In this document: piece after piece, positions 9,852 through 17,989 of the stretch | Numbering within the stretch: position 1 is the first letter of the stretch | Layout: every line of letters begins with the position of its first letter | NCBI GenBank assembly: GCA_963724975.1 | Contig: CAVRXB010000010.1 | Span: forward strand, 1 to 64,000 | Source of the DNA: CAIWHR01 sp963724975 | GTDB lineage: Bacteria; Pseudomonadota; Gammaproteobacteria; Burkholderiales; Casimicrobiaceae | Reading direction: 5' to 3' | Length of the DNA: 64,000 nt | The notes under the pieces: model-generated | Told to the model about the DNA's origin: nothing | The model's input: the letters and a program-made list of their open reading frames with translations, nothing else | Databases searched by the model: none | Translations under genes and position numbers: made by a program

Positions 9852-11054
9852 ATGGCCGCATTCCGATACGAAGCGGTCGACGCGGCGGGCAGGTCGCGTC
9901 ACGGACTGATCGATGCGGAAACGTCGCGCCAGGTGCGCGAGCAACTGCGCGGCGAGGGGCTCTTCCCCACGGCGATTGAAGCCGCGAGCTTCGCAAGCAC
10001 TGGTGCGGTCGAGCGCACGCGGCTTCCCGCGGCGACGCTTTCGCTTCTCACGCGTCTTCTGGCGACACTCACGCGCTCGGGTATGCCGCTCGATGCTGCG
10101 CTGTCCGCCGTTGCCGAGCAGCTCGACGACGCCCGATCGGCAAAGCTCGTCGCTGCGCTCCGTGCGAAGGTCGCTGCCGGCGAGCCGCTTGCCGGCGCGC
10201 TCGCGCGCTGGCCGCGGACATTTTCCGAGCTTTATCGCGGTCTCGTTGCCGTCGGCGCCGAGACCGGGCGCCTACCCGACGTGCTGACGCGGCTCGCCGA
10301 CTACCTGGAGGCGCGCGAGTCGCTGCGGCAAAAATTCACGCTGGCTCTCATCTATCCGGCGCTCGTGACCGGCATTGCACTCGCGGTGATCGCCGTGCTG
10401 CTCGCGTACGTTGTGCCGCAGGTCGTATCGGTCTACCAGCAGAGCCGGCAGACGCTGCCATGGCTCACGCAGGCGCTGATTGTGCTCAGCGGGTTTTTCC
10501 GGGCGACGGGATGGTATTGGTTCGCGGCCATCATCGCTGCGCTCGTCGCGTTTGCGCTCGCCAATCGGCGCGAAGCGTTCCGCGCGCGTTGGCACGCCGC
10601 GCTCTTGCGCACGCCCGTCGCCGGCCGGCTCGTCGCAGCGATCGATACGGCTCGCTTCGCGAGCACGCTCGCGATCCTTACCGCCAGCGGCGCTCCGCTG
10701 CTGCGCGCACTCGATGCCGCTCGCGACGTCGTGTGGTCGCTGCCGTTGCGCGCGGCTGCGCACGCCTCGACGCGGCTCGTGCGCGAAGGTGTCTCACTCG
10801 CCCGCGCGCTCAAGGAACAAAAGCTCTTCCCTCCGGTGCTGGTCCATCTCGTCGCCAACGGAGAGGCGAGCGGCCAGCTCGCGCCGATGCTGGAGCGCGC
10901 CGCGGCGTTACTGGAGCAGGAATCGGAGCGGCGGATCACATGGTTCGCCGCGCTCGTGCAGCCGGCGCTGATCGTCGCGATGGGCGCCATCGTGCTCGTC
11001 TTGGTGCTCGCGATCATGCTGCCCATCGTGTCGATGAACCAGCTGATCCGATAG
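9852..11054 (+). CDS. gspF: Type II secretion inner-membrane platform protein GspF
   Basis: 400 residues, the usual GspF length. The family forms the inner-membrane platform that links the GspE ATPase to the pseudopilus of the type II secretion system. Two repeated T2SSF domains are visible (about 65-190 and 270-390), each followed by hydrophobic segments; the last membrane helix is near 370-392. It starts with MAAFRYEAVD, typical of the family, 24 bp after the gspE stop. No other gsp genes follow, so this is either a split gsp locus or the end of one. Confidence 0.92.
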   Translation: MAAFRYEAVDAAGRSRHGLIDAETSRQVREQLRGEGLFPTAIEAASFASTGAVERTRLPAATLSLLTRLLATLTRSGMPLDAALSAVAEQLDDARSAKLVAALRAKVAAGEPLAGALARWPRTFSELYRGLVAVGAETGRLPDVLTRLADYLEARESLRQKFTLALIYPALVTGIALAVIAVLLAYVVPQVVSVYQQSRQTLPWLTQALIVLSGFFRATGWYWFAAIIAALVAFALANRREAFRARWHAALLRTPVAGRLVAAIDTARFASTLAILTASGAPLLRALDAARDVVWSLPLRAAAHASTRLVREGVSLARALKEQKLFPPVLVHLVANGEASGQLAPMLERAAALLEQESERRITWFAALVQPALIVAMGAIVLVLVLAIMLPIVSMNQLIR

Positions 11055-11064
11055 AGGGCAGGCC

Positions 11065-11268
11065 GTGGCCGCGTCGCTATACGTCAGCATTGTCACGAGC
11101 GCGCTTGGAATAGCGTACATCGTCTACGGCCGGCGCCAGTCCAAGATCGTCCCGGTGGTCGCCGGCGTTGTTCTCTGTTTCTACACGTACTTCATCGATG
11201 GCTGGCTCTGGCTGTGTATTGTCGGCGCTGCGCTCGCGCTGGCGCCTTTCGTCCTTGATGTCGAGTAG
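11065..11268 (+). CDS. Small membrane protein after gspF
   Basis: 67 residues from a GTG start 10 bp after the gspF stop, so probably co-transcribed. Two hydrophobic stretches (about 5-20 and 27-62) suggest two or three membrane helices. I do not recognise a named family. It carries no enzyme motif. Confidence 0.65.
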   Translation: MAASLYVSIVTSALGIAYIVYGRRQSKIVPVVAGVVLCFYTYFIDGWLWLCIVGAALALAPFVLDVE

Positions 11269-11308
11269 AATTGCCTCGCCGTCCGGTTCCCACCTTTTTG
11301 GACCGAAC

Positions 11309-11800
11309 ATGCGTCAAGCGAACAAGTTACGCCGCCATTTCGTGGGCCTCGCGCTGGTCGCGTGCCTGCCGCTGCCGGCGCGCGCCGCCGAACAACCGGT
11401 CAAGTTGCCGTTCGAGTTCGACGCGGCGCGCGACCCCGCTTCGGATCTCGATGTTGCGCTGCGGATTGCGCGGGCGGCCAGCCGCCGCGTGTTGATGGTC
11501 GTCGGCGGGGAATGGAGCTCGTCGTCCCGGGCCCTCGACCGGTTCTTCGCCGCCAATCCCGATCTCAAGCGCTACCGCGACACGAACTATGTCTGGCTCA
11601 AGGTCAACTGGTCGGCAGAGAACCACAACGAAGCCTTTCTTCGTCGCTACCCGGCGATCAACGGTTACCCGCATATCTTCGTGCTCGATTCCGGTGGGCG
11701 CTTGTTGCATTCGCAGGATACCGAGGAGCTGGAGACGACGAAGAATTACGATCCCGCGGCGGTGCGCGCGTTCCTCGTCAAGTGGGCGCCGGCGCGCTAG
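11309..11800 (+). CDS. Exported thioredoxin-fold protein lacking the CxxC motif
   Basis: 163 residues. A signal peptide (residues 1-27, ending LPARA) precedes a thioredoxin-like domain. Where relatives carry a Trp-Cys-x-x-Cys active site after the first strand, this protein has GGEWSSSSRALD, so both redox cysteines are replaced by Ser; the cis-Pro region is NGYPHIFVLD. It therefore should not act as a dithiol oxidoreductase and may bind or chaperone a partner. The 3' end overlaps convergent queG by 23 bp. Confidence 0.75.
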   Translation: MRQANKLRRHFVGLALVACLPLPARAAEQPVKLPFEFDAARDPASDLDVALRIARAASRRVLMVVGGEWSSSSRALDRFFAANPDLKRYRDTNYVWLKVNWSAENHNEAFLRRYPAINGYPHIFVLDSGGRLLHSQDTEELETTKNYDPAAVRAFLVKWAPAR

Positions 11801-12905
11801 AAGTCGCATCACGATGCCGCGCGAGCGCCCACGCCACATGCTCGCGAACCAGCGGCAACGGATCGTTGGCGCGCGACGCCAGCGCGGCGACGATGGCGGG
11901 TTCATGTGGCGCGTTGCCCAGCGCAACCGCGATGTTGCGCGACCAGCGCTCATAGCCGATCCGGCGGATTGCGCTGCCCGCCGTTCGTTCGAGAAACTCA
12001 TTCTCGCTCCACGCGAAGAGCGTCACGAGATCGGCGTCGTCCAATCCGTTGCGCACGGCAAAATCCGCTTCGCTTGATATTGTCGCGTAGCGATTCCACG
12101 GACAAACGAGCTGGCAGTCGTCGCAGCCGTAGATCCGGTTGCCGATCAGCGGCCGCAGGTCCTCGGGAATGCTGCCCACGTGCTCGATCGTGAGATACGA
12201 GATGCAGCGGCGCGCATCGAGCTCGTACGGGCCGACGATCGCGTGCGTCGGGCAGACGTCGATGCACGCGGTGCACGAACCGCAATGCGCCGTTTGCGGC
12301 GGCGTCTGCGGCAATGGCAGCGACGTGTAGATCTCACCCAGGAAGAACCACGAGCCCGCGTCGCGCGTGAGAAGCAGCGTGTGCTTGCCGCGCCAGCCCA
12401 GTCCCGAATTCGCTGCCAGCGCCACTTCGAGCACCGGCGCGCTGTCGGTGAAAACGCGATAGCCGAACGCGCCGGCGTCGTTGCGTATCTTGCCGGCGAG
12501 CCGCTCGAGCTTTGCCCGCAATACCTTGTGATAGTCGCGGCCGAGCGCGTAGCGCGCGACGAATGCCTTGGCGGGATCGGCAAGCACGCTGTCGCTCGCG
12601 CGTGCTGCGGGCGGCAGGTAATTCAAGCGCGCGGTGATGACGGTGAGCGTGCCCGGAACGAGCTCGGATGGACGAGCGCGGCGGACGCCATGGCGTGCCA
12701 TATAATCCATCGTGCCGTGGCGGCCGCTGGCGAGCCAGGCAACGAGGCGCGCTTCGTCGTCGCCAAGGTCGGTTCCGGCGATCCCGATCTCGTCGAAGCC
12801 GAGTGCGCGTCCCCACTCGCGAATTTTTTTCGCGAACGCATTCCAGTCGCGCGGACTGTTATCGTTTCGCGTGCTTGTGGTTGCGGTCGCCGTTGTCGTT
12901 GTCAT
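11778..12905 (-). CDS. queG: Epoxyqueuosine reductase QueG
   Basis: 375 residues. QueG reduces epoxyqueuosine to queuosine in tRNA, the last step of queuosine synthesis, using cobalamin and two [4Fe-4S] clusters. Visible motifs are the conserved Asp in VFTDSAPVLE (Asp154), the ferredoxin set Cys208, 211, 214, 218 and the second set Cys261, 264, 268. The amino terminus is unusual: a run of Thr and Ala (MTTTTATATT) before the conserved domain, so translation could also begin downstream. It is divergent from tsaE with about 60 bp between them, an arrangement common in proteobacteria. Confidence 0.93.
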   Translation of the reverse strand: MTTTTATATTSTRNDNSPRDWNAFAKKIREWGRALGFDEIGIAGTDLGDDEARLVAWLASGRHGTMDYMARHGVRRARPSELVPGTLTVITARLNYLPPAARASDSVLADPAKAFVARYALGRDYHKVLRAKLERLAGKIRNDAGAFGYRVFTDSAPVLEVALAANSGLGWRGKHTLLLTRDAGSWFFLGEIYTSLPLPQTPPQTAHCGSCTACIDVCPTHAIVGPYELDARRCISYLTIEHVGSIPEDLRPLIGNRIYGCDDCQLVCPWNRYATISSEADFAVRNGLDDADLVTLFAWSENEFLERTAGSAIRRIGYERWSRNIAVALGNAPHEPAIVAALASRANDPLPLVREHVAWALARHRDATSSAPAPT

Positions 12906-12967
12906 TCAAACAAGCGTACACCACCGGGGTGCGCGTGCCGCGCTGCCCTGGTTATCCGACTCCGATC

Positions 12968-13459
12968 ATGTCGACCGCCTTCCTCGAGCTTGCCGATGCC
13001 GACGCGACGCTCGCGGCTGGTGCGCGTCTTGCACCCGAGCTACAACCCGGCATGATCGTCACGCTGTCAGGCGATCTCGGCGCCGGCAAGACGACGCTCG
13101 TGCGCGGCTGCCTACGCAAGATGGGCTGGACGGGCACGGTCAAGAGCCCGACATACACGCTGGTTGAACATTATCCGTTTTCGAGCATATACTTTTATCA
13201 CTTTGATTTCTATCGGTTCGCCGATCCAAGCGAATGGGACACGGCGGGGCTCGCGGACTGCTTTCGCGACGACAGCATCTGCATGGTCGAATGGCCCGAA
13301 CGCGTGGGATTGTCGCTGCCGTCGCCCGACCTTGCGTTGACCCTCGCGCATCACCTCGATCCCGCGATGCCGGGCCGCCGGCTTACGCTGCGCGCGCAAT
13401 CGAAGGCCGGTGAAAGATGCCTAAAGGCCATCATCGCCGCGCCGGCGCGTACAACGTGA
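12968..13459 (+). CDS. tsaE: tRNA threonylcarbamoyladenosine synthesis ATPase TsaE
   Basis: 163 residues. TsaE is the ATPase partner of TsaB/TsaD in making the t6A base of tRNA. The Walker A motif GDLGAGKTTL spans residues 35-44, and the family blocks VKSPTYTLVEHY and FYHFDFYRF follow. It ends in TGA overlapping the GTG start of the amidase gene by four bases (GTGA), so the two are translationally coupled. Pairing of tsaE with a cell-wall amidase is common in proteobacteria. Confidence 0.93.
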   Translation: MSTAFLELADADATLAAGARLAPELQPGMIVTLSGDLGAGKTTLVRGCLRKMGWTGTVKSPTYTLVEHYPFSSIYFYHFDFYRFADPSEWDTAGLADCFRDDSICMVEWPERVGLSLPSPDLALTLAHHLDPAMPGRRLTLRAQSKAGERCLKAIIAAPARTT

Positions 13460-14718
13460 TCCGTTTTTCGATCGAGCGCCGTCGCACCTGTCGGTGGCTG
13501 CTGCTGCCGATGGCGCAGCTCGTGGTTCCGTTGGCCTCCGCCGCCGCTGCGCGCGTCGCATCGGCGCGGCTGTGGCCGGCCCAGGAATACACGCGCGTCA
13601 TCATCGAAGGGCCGGCGCCGATTCCGCATGATCTACGCACGCAGAGCAATCCGCCCCGCGTGGTGCTTGAGCTCGACGTCGACGACGACGCGCCGGAACT
13701 CGACCAATTGCCGTTTCGGCTGCACGCGTCGGACCCCTACATCGCGGGAATCCGGATCGACAATCCCTCGTCAGGCGTCGTTCGCATCATTTTCGATCTC
13801 AAGTCGGAAACGCGGCCGCAGCTCTTCGCGCTTGCTCCCGTCGCCACGTTCGGGCATCGCGTCGTGCTCGACCTCTATCCGTTGACGCCGGTCGATCCGC
13901 TGATGGCGCTGCTCGAGGAAAGGCGCGCGCCAGACGATGGCACGAAGGCGCAGAGCGCGGCGCCTAACATCCGTAAAGAGGTGCGACCGGACGCAAGGCG
14001 AACCGAACGGCGGACCATCGTTGTCGCGCTCGACCCCGGGCATGGCGGTGAGGATCCCGGGGCCATCGGCCAGCGTGGCACCTACGAGAAAAACGTCGTG
14101 CTCGCCATCGCGCGCAAGTTGAGAGCGCTGCTCGACGCCGAGCCGGGCATGCGCGCTATGATGACGCGCGACGACGATTACTACGTCCCGCTCGCGTCGC
14201 GCGTGAAAAAGGCGCAGGCCGTGCAGGCTGATCTCTTCGTTTCGATCCACGCCGACGCGTTCCGCGAACGCAGCGCGCGCGGCTCGTCGGTGTTCGCGCT
14301 TTCCGAGCACGGCGCGACCAGTGCGGCGGCGAAATGGCTTGCGCAAAAAGAGAATGCGGCGGACCTGATCGGCGGCGTCAATCTCGACGGCCGCGATCCC
14401 ATGATCGCGCGCACGCTGATCGATCTTTCGCAGACCGCCCAGATCAGCGACAGCCTCAAGGTCGGACGCCACGTGCTGGACGGCATCGGAACGGTCAACA
14501 CGCTGCATAAGCCAGCGGTGGAACAGGCGGGCTTCGCAGTACTGAAGGCGCCCGACATTCCGTCGATCCTGGTCGAGACGGCGTTCATCTCGAATCCCGA
14601 CGAGGAATTGAAGCTCCGCAGCGAGCGTCACCAGGCGCAGTTCGCGCTGTCGATGCGCGACGGCATCAGGCGCTACTTCGCAAGCAATCCGCCGCTCGGG
14701 CGAGGCAGGCTCGGCTGA
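13456..14718 (+). CDS. amiC: N-acetylmuramoyl-L-alanine amidase with AMIN domain
   Basis: 420 residues. The enzyme cleaves the peptide stem from peptidoglycan during daughter-cell separation and acts in the periplasm. A cationic amino terminus and hydrophobic stretch (residues 12-33) act as export signal; an AMIN targeting domain spans about 38-142, and the zinc amidase_3 domain about 187-410. Zinc ligands His196 (DPGHGGEDPG), Glu211 and His265 (SIHADA), and catalytic Glu374 (LVETAFISN) are all present. The GTG start at 13456 is preferred over an upstream ATG at 13417 because it overlaps the tsaE stop by GTGA. Confidence 0.93.
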   Translation: MIRFSIERRRTCRWLLLPMAQLVVPLASAAAARVASARLWPAQEYTRVIIEGPAPIPHDLRTQSNPPRVVLELDVDDDAPELDQLPFRLHASDPYIAGIRIDNPSSGVVRIIFDLKSETRPQLFALAPVATFGHRVVLDLYPLTPVDPLMALLEERRAPDDGTKAQSAAPNIRKEVRPDARRTERRTIVVALDPGHGGEDPGAIGQRGTYEKNVVLAIARKLRALLDAEPGMRAMMTRDDDYYVPLASRVKKAQAVQADLFVSIHADAFRERSARGSSVFALSEHGATSAAAKWLAQKENAADLIGGVNLDGRDPMIARTLIDLSQTAQISDSLKVGRHVLDGIGTVNTLHKPAVEQAGFAVLKAPDIPSILVETAFISNPDEELKLRSERHQAQFALSMRDGIRRYFASNPPLGRGRLG

Positions 14719-14875
14719 GTTACAGTCGGTCGCGCTGCCTTTTGGGCAGGCCGCGGCCTCCGATCCGCCCGTTTGGAATCGTGACGCCGAGGAGTCGGCC
14801 TCTTGCGGCGATTCGCGATTGCTCCGATCCCCTGCGCGCCACGCGCGTGGGGGCCCCTCTCCGCCGCTCACGCCG
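14719..14875. other. Convergent intergenic region with GC-rich hairpin
   Basis: 157 bp between the ends of amiC and the outer-membrane-type gene, also present at 4586-4742. It holds GC-rich self-complementary stretches around GCGCGCCACGCGCGTGGGGG, plausible as a two-way terminator, but with no clear T-tract. No gene seen. Confidence 0.4.
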
Positions 14876-15604
14876 CTAGAACTCGTACTCGACCTGCAGC
14901 CGGAAATTGGTGTCCGGTGATGCCTCGGTCACGCCGAAGAGCACGGCGGCGTTCCAGACGATTGCCTGTCGTCCGCCGAGGCCGTACTTGCCGAAAATCG
15001 CCGGTCCCAGCCGATGTTCTTGCTCGCTCGAGGGCAGGAGGTGATTCCAGCGGCCCATGTCGCCGAACCCTTGGGCTCCAAATTCGAAGCTCGGTTCCCA
15101 ACGGTATTTGACCTGCCACTGGTAGCCGAAAAACGTCCCGTTGTCCTCGACGGCCCGGGTGATGTTCGTGAGCAGCGGGTTGAAGTTGAGCTGCACGCGG
15201 TCGAATTCGGTCTGGAATAGCGGGCCAAAACGGAATTCGTTGCCTTCGCTGCGATCGTGCGGCAGCTCGAATTCGGCGATGAATCCGACATCGACCGGGT
15301 ACTTTCCCGTCTCGGTGAGTTGGAACTTGTTCTCGAACTCGATCGCGTCGAACGTCGACCGCGAGCCCTCGCGCGCGCCCTTGACGTAGAACTCGGTGAA
15401 CCACCACTCCTTGACGCCGTAGCCGAAGCCCAGACTCGCCGCCTGCTCCGTGGGCTCGTTCTTTTTCGTGGCCGCGCCGTACTTGAAGTCGAGCTCGCGC
15501 TCGCCATAGGCGACGGCGGGAAGAAAAACGTAATCGGCGGGACCTGCGAGAGCTGCGCCGGCGACCGGCGCAAAGATGAGGAAGACAAGAAGCCGGACCT
15601 TCAG
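14876..15604 (-). CDS. Predicted outer-membrane protein linked to the EfeU iron permease
   Basis: About 242 residues. A signal peptide (LLVFLIFAPVAGAALA) is followed by alternating amphipathic strands and a carboxy-terminal FRLQVEYEF ending in Phe, the signature of outer-membrane beta-barrels. I do not recognise a named family. It follows the iron permease with a four-base overlap; the likely start is CTG at 15604-15602, since the diverged left-arm allele has GTG at the same position and no suitable ATG exists. Its place in the Fur-preceded operon suggests a part in iron or metal entry, but that is inference. Confidence 0.7.
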   Translation of the reverse strand: MKVRLLVFLIFAPVAGAALAGPADYVFLPAVAYGERELDFKYGAATKKNEPTEQAASLGFGYGVKEWWFTEFYVKGAREGSRSTFDAIEFENKFQLTETGKYPVDVGFIAEFELPHDRSEGNEFRFGPLFQTEFDRVQLNFNPLLTNITRAVEDNGTFFGYQWQVKYRWEPSFEFGAQGFGDMGRWNHLLPSSEQEHRLGPAIFGKYGLGGRQAIVWNAAVLFGVTEASPDTNFRLQVEYEF

Positions 15605-16437
15605 GATGGTGCTCCCTTGCTTGCAGACGGTGAGCCGCCCTTGTTGAGCCATTTCATGCCGGCGGCGATTGCCACCAGCACCAGGACGTAGAAGAGCATC
15701 TGCATCCCCGCAGGCTGGGCCTCGTAGCCGACAAGGCTATGCAGCAGCGCGCCGACGATCGACGACTGCGGAACCCATGCCGAGGTGTCCCATAGCGGCG
15801 ACGCGAGGCTCGGCAGTACGTCGGCCTGGATCAGGAAGCGCGCCGCCTGCGACGCCATGCCGGCGGCCAGGAACAGCACGAGGATGCCCGTCGCCGTAAA
15901 GAACCAGCGCAGCGGAATCTTGAGCAGGCCCTTGTAAACCGTGTAGCCGAGCGCCGCGCCGGCGGTGACACCGGCCAGTCCGCCCGCCAGCATCGGCAGC
16001 GAGGCGCCACCTTCCGATGCCGCGACCCCGTACAGGAACAGCACGGTTTCAGAGCCTTCGCGCAATACCGCGAGCCCGACAACGATCAGCAGCACGGAAC
16101 GGGCGCGCCGTCCGTCGCGGACGGCCGCGCCCACCTTGCGGGCGTCGGCGGCGAGCGCGGCGCCATGCGAGGACATCCACAGGTTGTGCCACGCCAGCAT
16201 GATGACGGCAATGCCAAGAACAGCGGCGTTGAACAGCTCCTGGCCGATACCGCTCGCAAGATCGGCGATGCGGTCCGTCCCGAGCGCGACCATGCTCGCG
16301 CCGACCAGTCCGGCGGCAATACCGCCGGCAAGCCAGCGATTGCGTCCCGGAATGTCGCGAGTCGCCGCCGCGAGGATGCCGATGATGAGTGCGGCCTCGA
16401 GGACTTCGCGAAAGACGATGATGGCGCTGGCGAACAT
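15601..16437 (-). CDS. efeU: FTR1-family high-affinity iron permease
   Basis: 278 residues from ATG at 16437; an upstream ATG at 16449 is less likely. FTR1/EfeU proteins move iron across the inner membrane. Seven hydrophobic segments are visible, and the two REXXE iron-binding motifs are present: REVLE at residues 10-14 and REGSE at 126-130. It lies between a cupredoxin and an outer-membrane-type protein, downstream of a Fur-like box. No EfeB peroxidase or full-length EfeO gene is nearby, so this is a reduced form of the Efe system. Confidence 0.88.
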   Translation of the reverse strand: MFASAIIVFREVLEAALIIGILAAATRDIPGRNRWLAGGIAAGLVGASMVALGTDRIADLASGIGQELFNAAVLGIAVIMLAWHNLWMSSHGAALAADARKVGAAVRDGRRARSVLLIVVGLAVLREGSETVLFLYGVAASEGGASLPMLAGGLAGVTAGAALGYTVYKGLLKIPLRWFFTATGILVLFLAAGMASQAARFLIQADVLPSLASPLWDTSAWVPQSSIVGALLHSLVGYEAQPAGMQMLFYVLVLVAIAAGMKWLNKGGSPSASKGAPS

Positions 16438-16452
16438 GGGGAGAACCAAAGG

Positions 16453-16779
16453 CTATTTGGCGACGATGGCGCCCTTGGCGGTTGCCTCGTTGTATTCGCC
16501 GACGAACGCGTACGTGCCGGCTTTCAGGGGGCCGATGAAGATCGTCGCCGTCGATTTGCCGGCAATGACCTTTTCCCGGTTGAGCGTGTGGCTTTCGAAT
16601 TCCTCCGGCGTCGCGTCCCGATTCTCGATCACGAGCTTGATTTTCTTGCCCGCGGGGACGACAAGCTCGGTAGGGGTGAACCTGTGATTTTCGATGACCA
16701 GCTTGAACTCGTCGTCGGCGGCGAGGGCGGCGGTCGATCCGATAAGGAGCAGGGTGGCAAGCAGGAATGAGCGCAACAC
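16453..16779 (-). CDS. Exported cupredoxin-domain protein (EfeO amino-domain type)
   Basis: 108 residues. A signal peptide (residues 1-20, ending TAALA) precedes a single cupredoxin fold with the family blocks ELVVPAGKKIKLVIENRD and FESHTLNREKVI. The type 1 copper Cys found in blue-copper proteins is absent (GTYAFVGEYNE at that place). Similar single-domain proteins accompany FTR1 permeases and are thought to bind or oxidise iron or copper in the periplasm. It is the first gene of the iron operon, 15 bp upstream of efeU. Confidence 0.8.
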   Translation of the reverse strand: MLRSFLLATLLLIGSTAALAADDEFKLVIENHRFTPTELVVPAGKKIKLVIENRDATPEEFESHTLNREKVIAGKSTATIFIGPLKAGTYAFVGEYNEATAKGAIVAK

Positions 16780-16811
16780 GGTTCGGGTCCCCTTGGTCGG
16801 TGATTGATACG

Positions 16812-16830
16812 AATGATAATGATTCGCATT
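16812..16830 (-). promoter_or_regulatory. Fur-box-like operator of the iron-uptake operon
   Basis: Read on the minus strand: AATGCGAATCATTATCATT, about 32 bp upstream of the cupredoxin start. It matches most of the Fur consensus and is conserved exactly in the diverged left-arm allele. Confidence 0.65.
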
Positions 16831-16893
16831 TAGAATTGCAAGCCCCCGGGGATTTCGTCCGGATGGACCGGAAGAGGGGTTACTGCCTGCTGG

Positions 16894-17979
16894 TCACTTG
16901 CCCGCGAGCGCAGCGGGGTCGTAGGCTACGGCCTGGCGCCGCAGGTCCGCCAGCAGCGCGTCGACCGTGTCGGCGCGCACCCGGTAGCGCTCGCCGCAGG
17001 CCTCGCGGACCAGCCACGCGTTGACCGCGGGAGCAAAGTGGTAGAGGTCGGTATAGCGGTCGAGGTCGTGCGTCGTCTCCGCCGCCGCCTGCAAGTCGAT
17101 CACCCGCACGTTCGGAAGCGCGCGCGTCGTCTCGAACACCCATCGCTTGAAGTCCAGCGACACATCGAGCTGTCCGCGCTGGACGAAGTCTGCCCAGACC
17201 ACGATCGAATACGGCGGCCAGACAAGATCGAACTCCGTCCGCGGATGCGCGACCAGTATCGGCAGCAGGTTGCGGCGAAAGCTTTCCTGCATCCCGGGCA
17301 GGTCGCGCGGCGGCTGCTGGAACTGCGCGTTGAGGTCGCGCGGGTCGAGCCTTCTCACCACCTCATCGCGTGCAAATCGCTTTTCGTCCGCCCACCACCA
17401 TGGCGCGTCGGTGTCGGTACGGAATCGTTCCGTGCGCTCACCCCTGACAATCCGCCATGATTTGACGAGAACGCCCCACGACAGCAGGTAGGGAAAATCG
17501 TTGAAAGGATTGCGATCGTAAAGATACGGGGGCATCGGTCCGGCAAGGGGATTGCGCTGTTCGGGTGGGCCCGAGAACTCGTTGAAATCGAGAACCAGGA
17601 TCGCGCGCGCCAGCGGCTTCGCGGCGAGCGCCGTCGACACGATCAGCGCCTGCTCGCGTGCCGTGAGCGCCGGCATCGCGAGGTTGAGGCCGACGCCACT
17701 GCACGCGCGGCCGATCGTGCTGTTTGGCGTGTTCTCGATGATTGAAGAGCCCGACAGCAACGTGTCGTAGGCGGCGTTTTTCGCCAGTCCGGGTGCGATG
17801 TAACGATGCAACGATGTGTAATAGCGCGGCGGATAGGGACCCGGGATCCGGTACTGCTGGAACGGATCCACATAGGCGTTGAAGCCGCCGATGGCAGCGA
17901 GCGTCGCGACCGCGAAGCCCAGTGCGAGGGCGAACCAGCGGCGCGCGATCGCTGACTTCGTGTCGACGGATGAGGCCAC
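16894..17979 (-). CDS. AlgJ/AlgX-like membrane-anchored protein (polysaccharide O-acetylation)
   Basis: 361 residues from a GTG start. One amino-terminal membrane helix (about 15-33) is followed by a periplasmic domain. The LLSGSSIIENT stretch looks like the first block of an SGNH/GDSL-type acetylesterase fold as in AlgJ and AlgX, and YTDLYHFAP near the carboxy end resembles the Asp-x-x-His block. These proteins receive acetyl groups moved across the membrane by an MBOAT partner and place them on polysaccharide. The MBOAT gene lies just upstream (10 bp gap), which supports the role. The target polymer is unknown. Confidence 0.72.
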   Translation of the reverse strand: MASSVDTKSAIARRWFALALGFAVATLAAIGGFNAYVDPFQQYRIPGPYPPRYYTSLHRYIAPGLAKNAAYDTLLSGSSIIENTPNSTIGRACSGVGLNLAMPALTAREQALIVSTALAAKPLARAILVLDFNEFSGPPEQRNPLAGPMPPYLYDRNPFNDFPYLLSWGVLVKSWRIVRGERTERFRTDTDAPWWWADEKRFARDEVVRRLDPRDLNAQFQQPPRDLPGMQESFRRNLLPILVAHPRTEFDLVWPPYSIVVWADFVQRGQLDVSLDFKRWVFETTRALPNVRVIDLQAAAETTHDLDRYTDLYHFAPAVNAWLVREACGERYRVRADTVDALLADLRRQAVAYDPAALAGK

Positions 17980-17989
17980 GCTATCGCGG

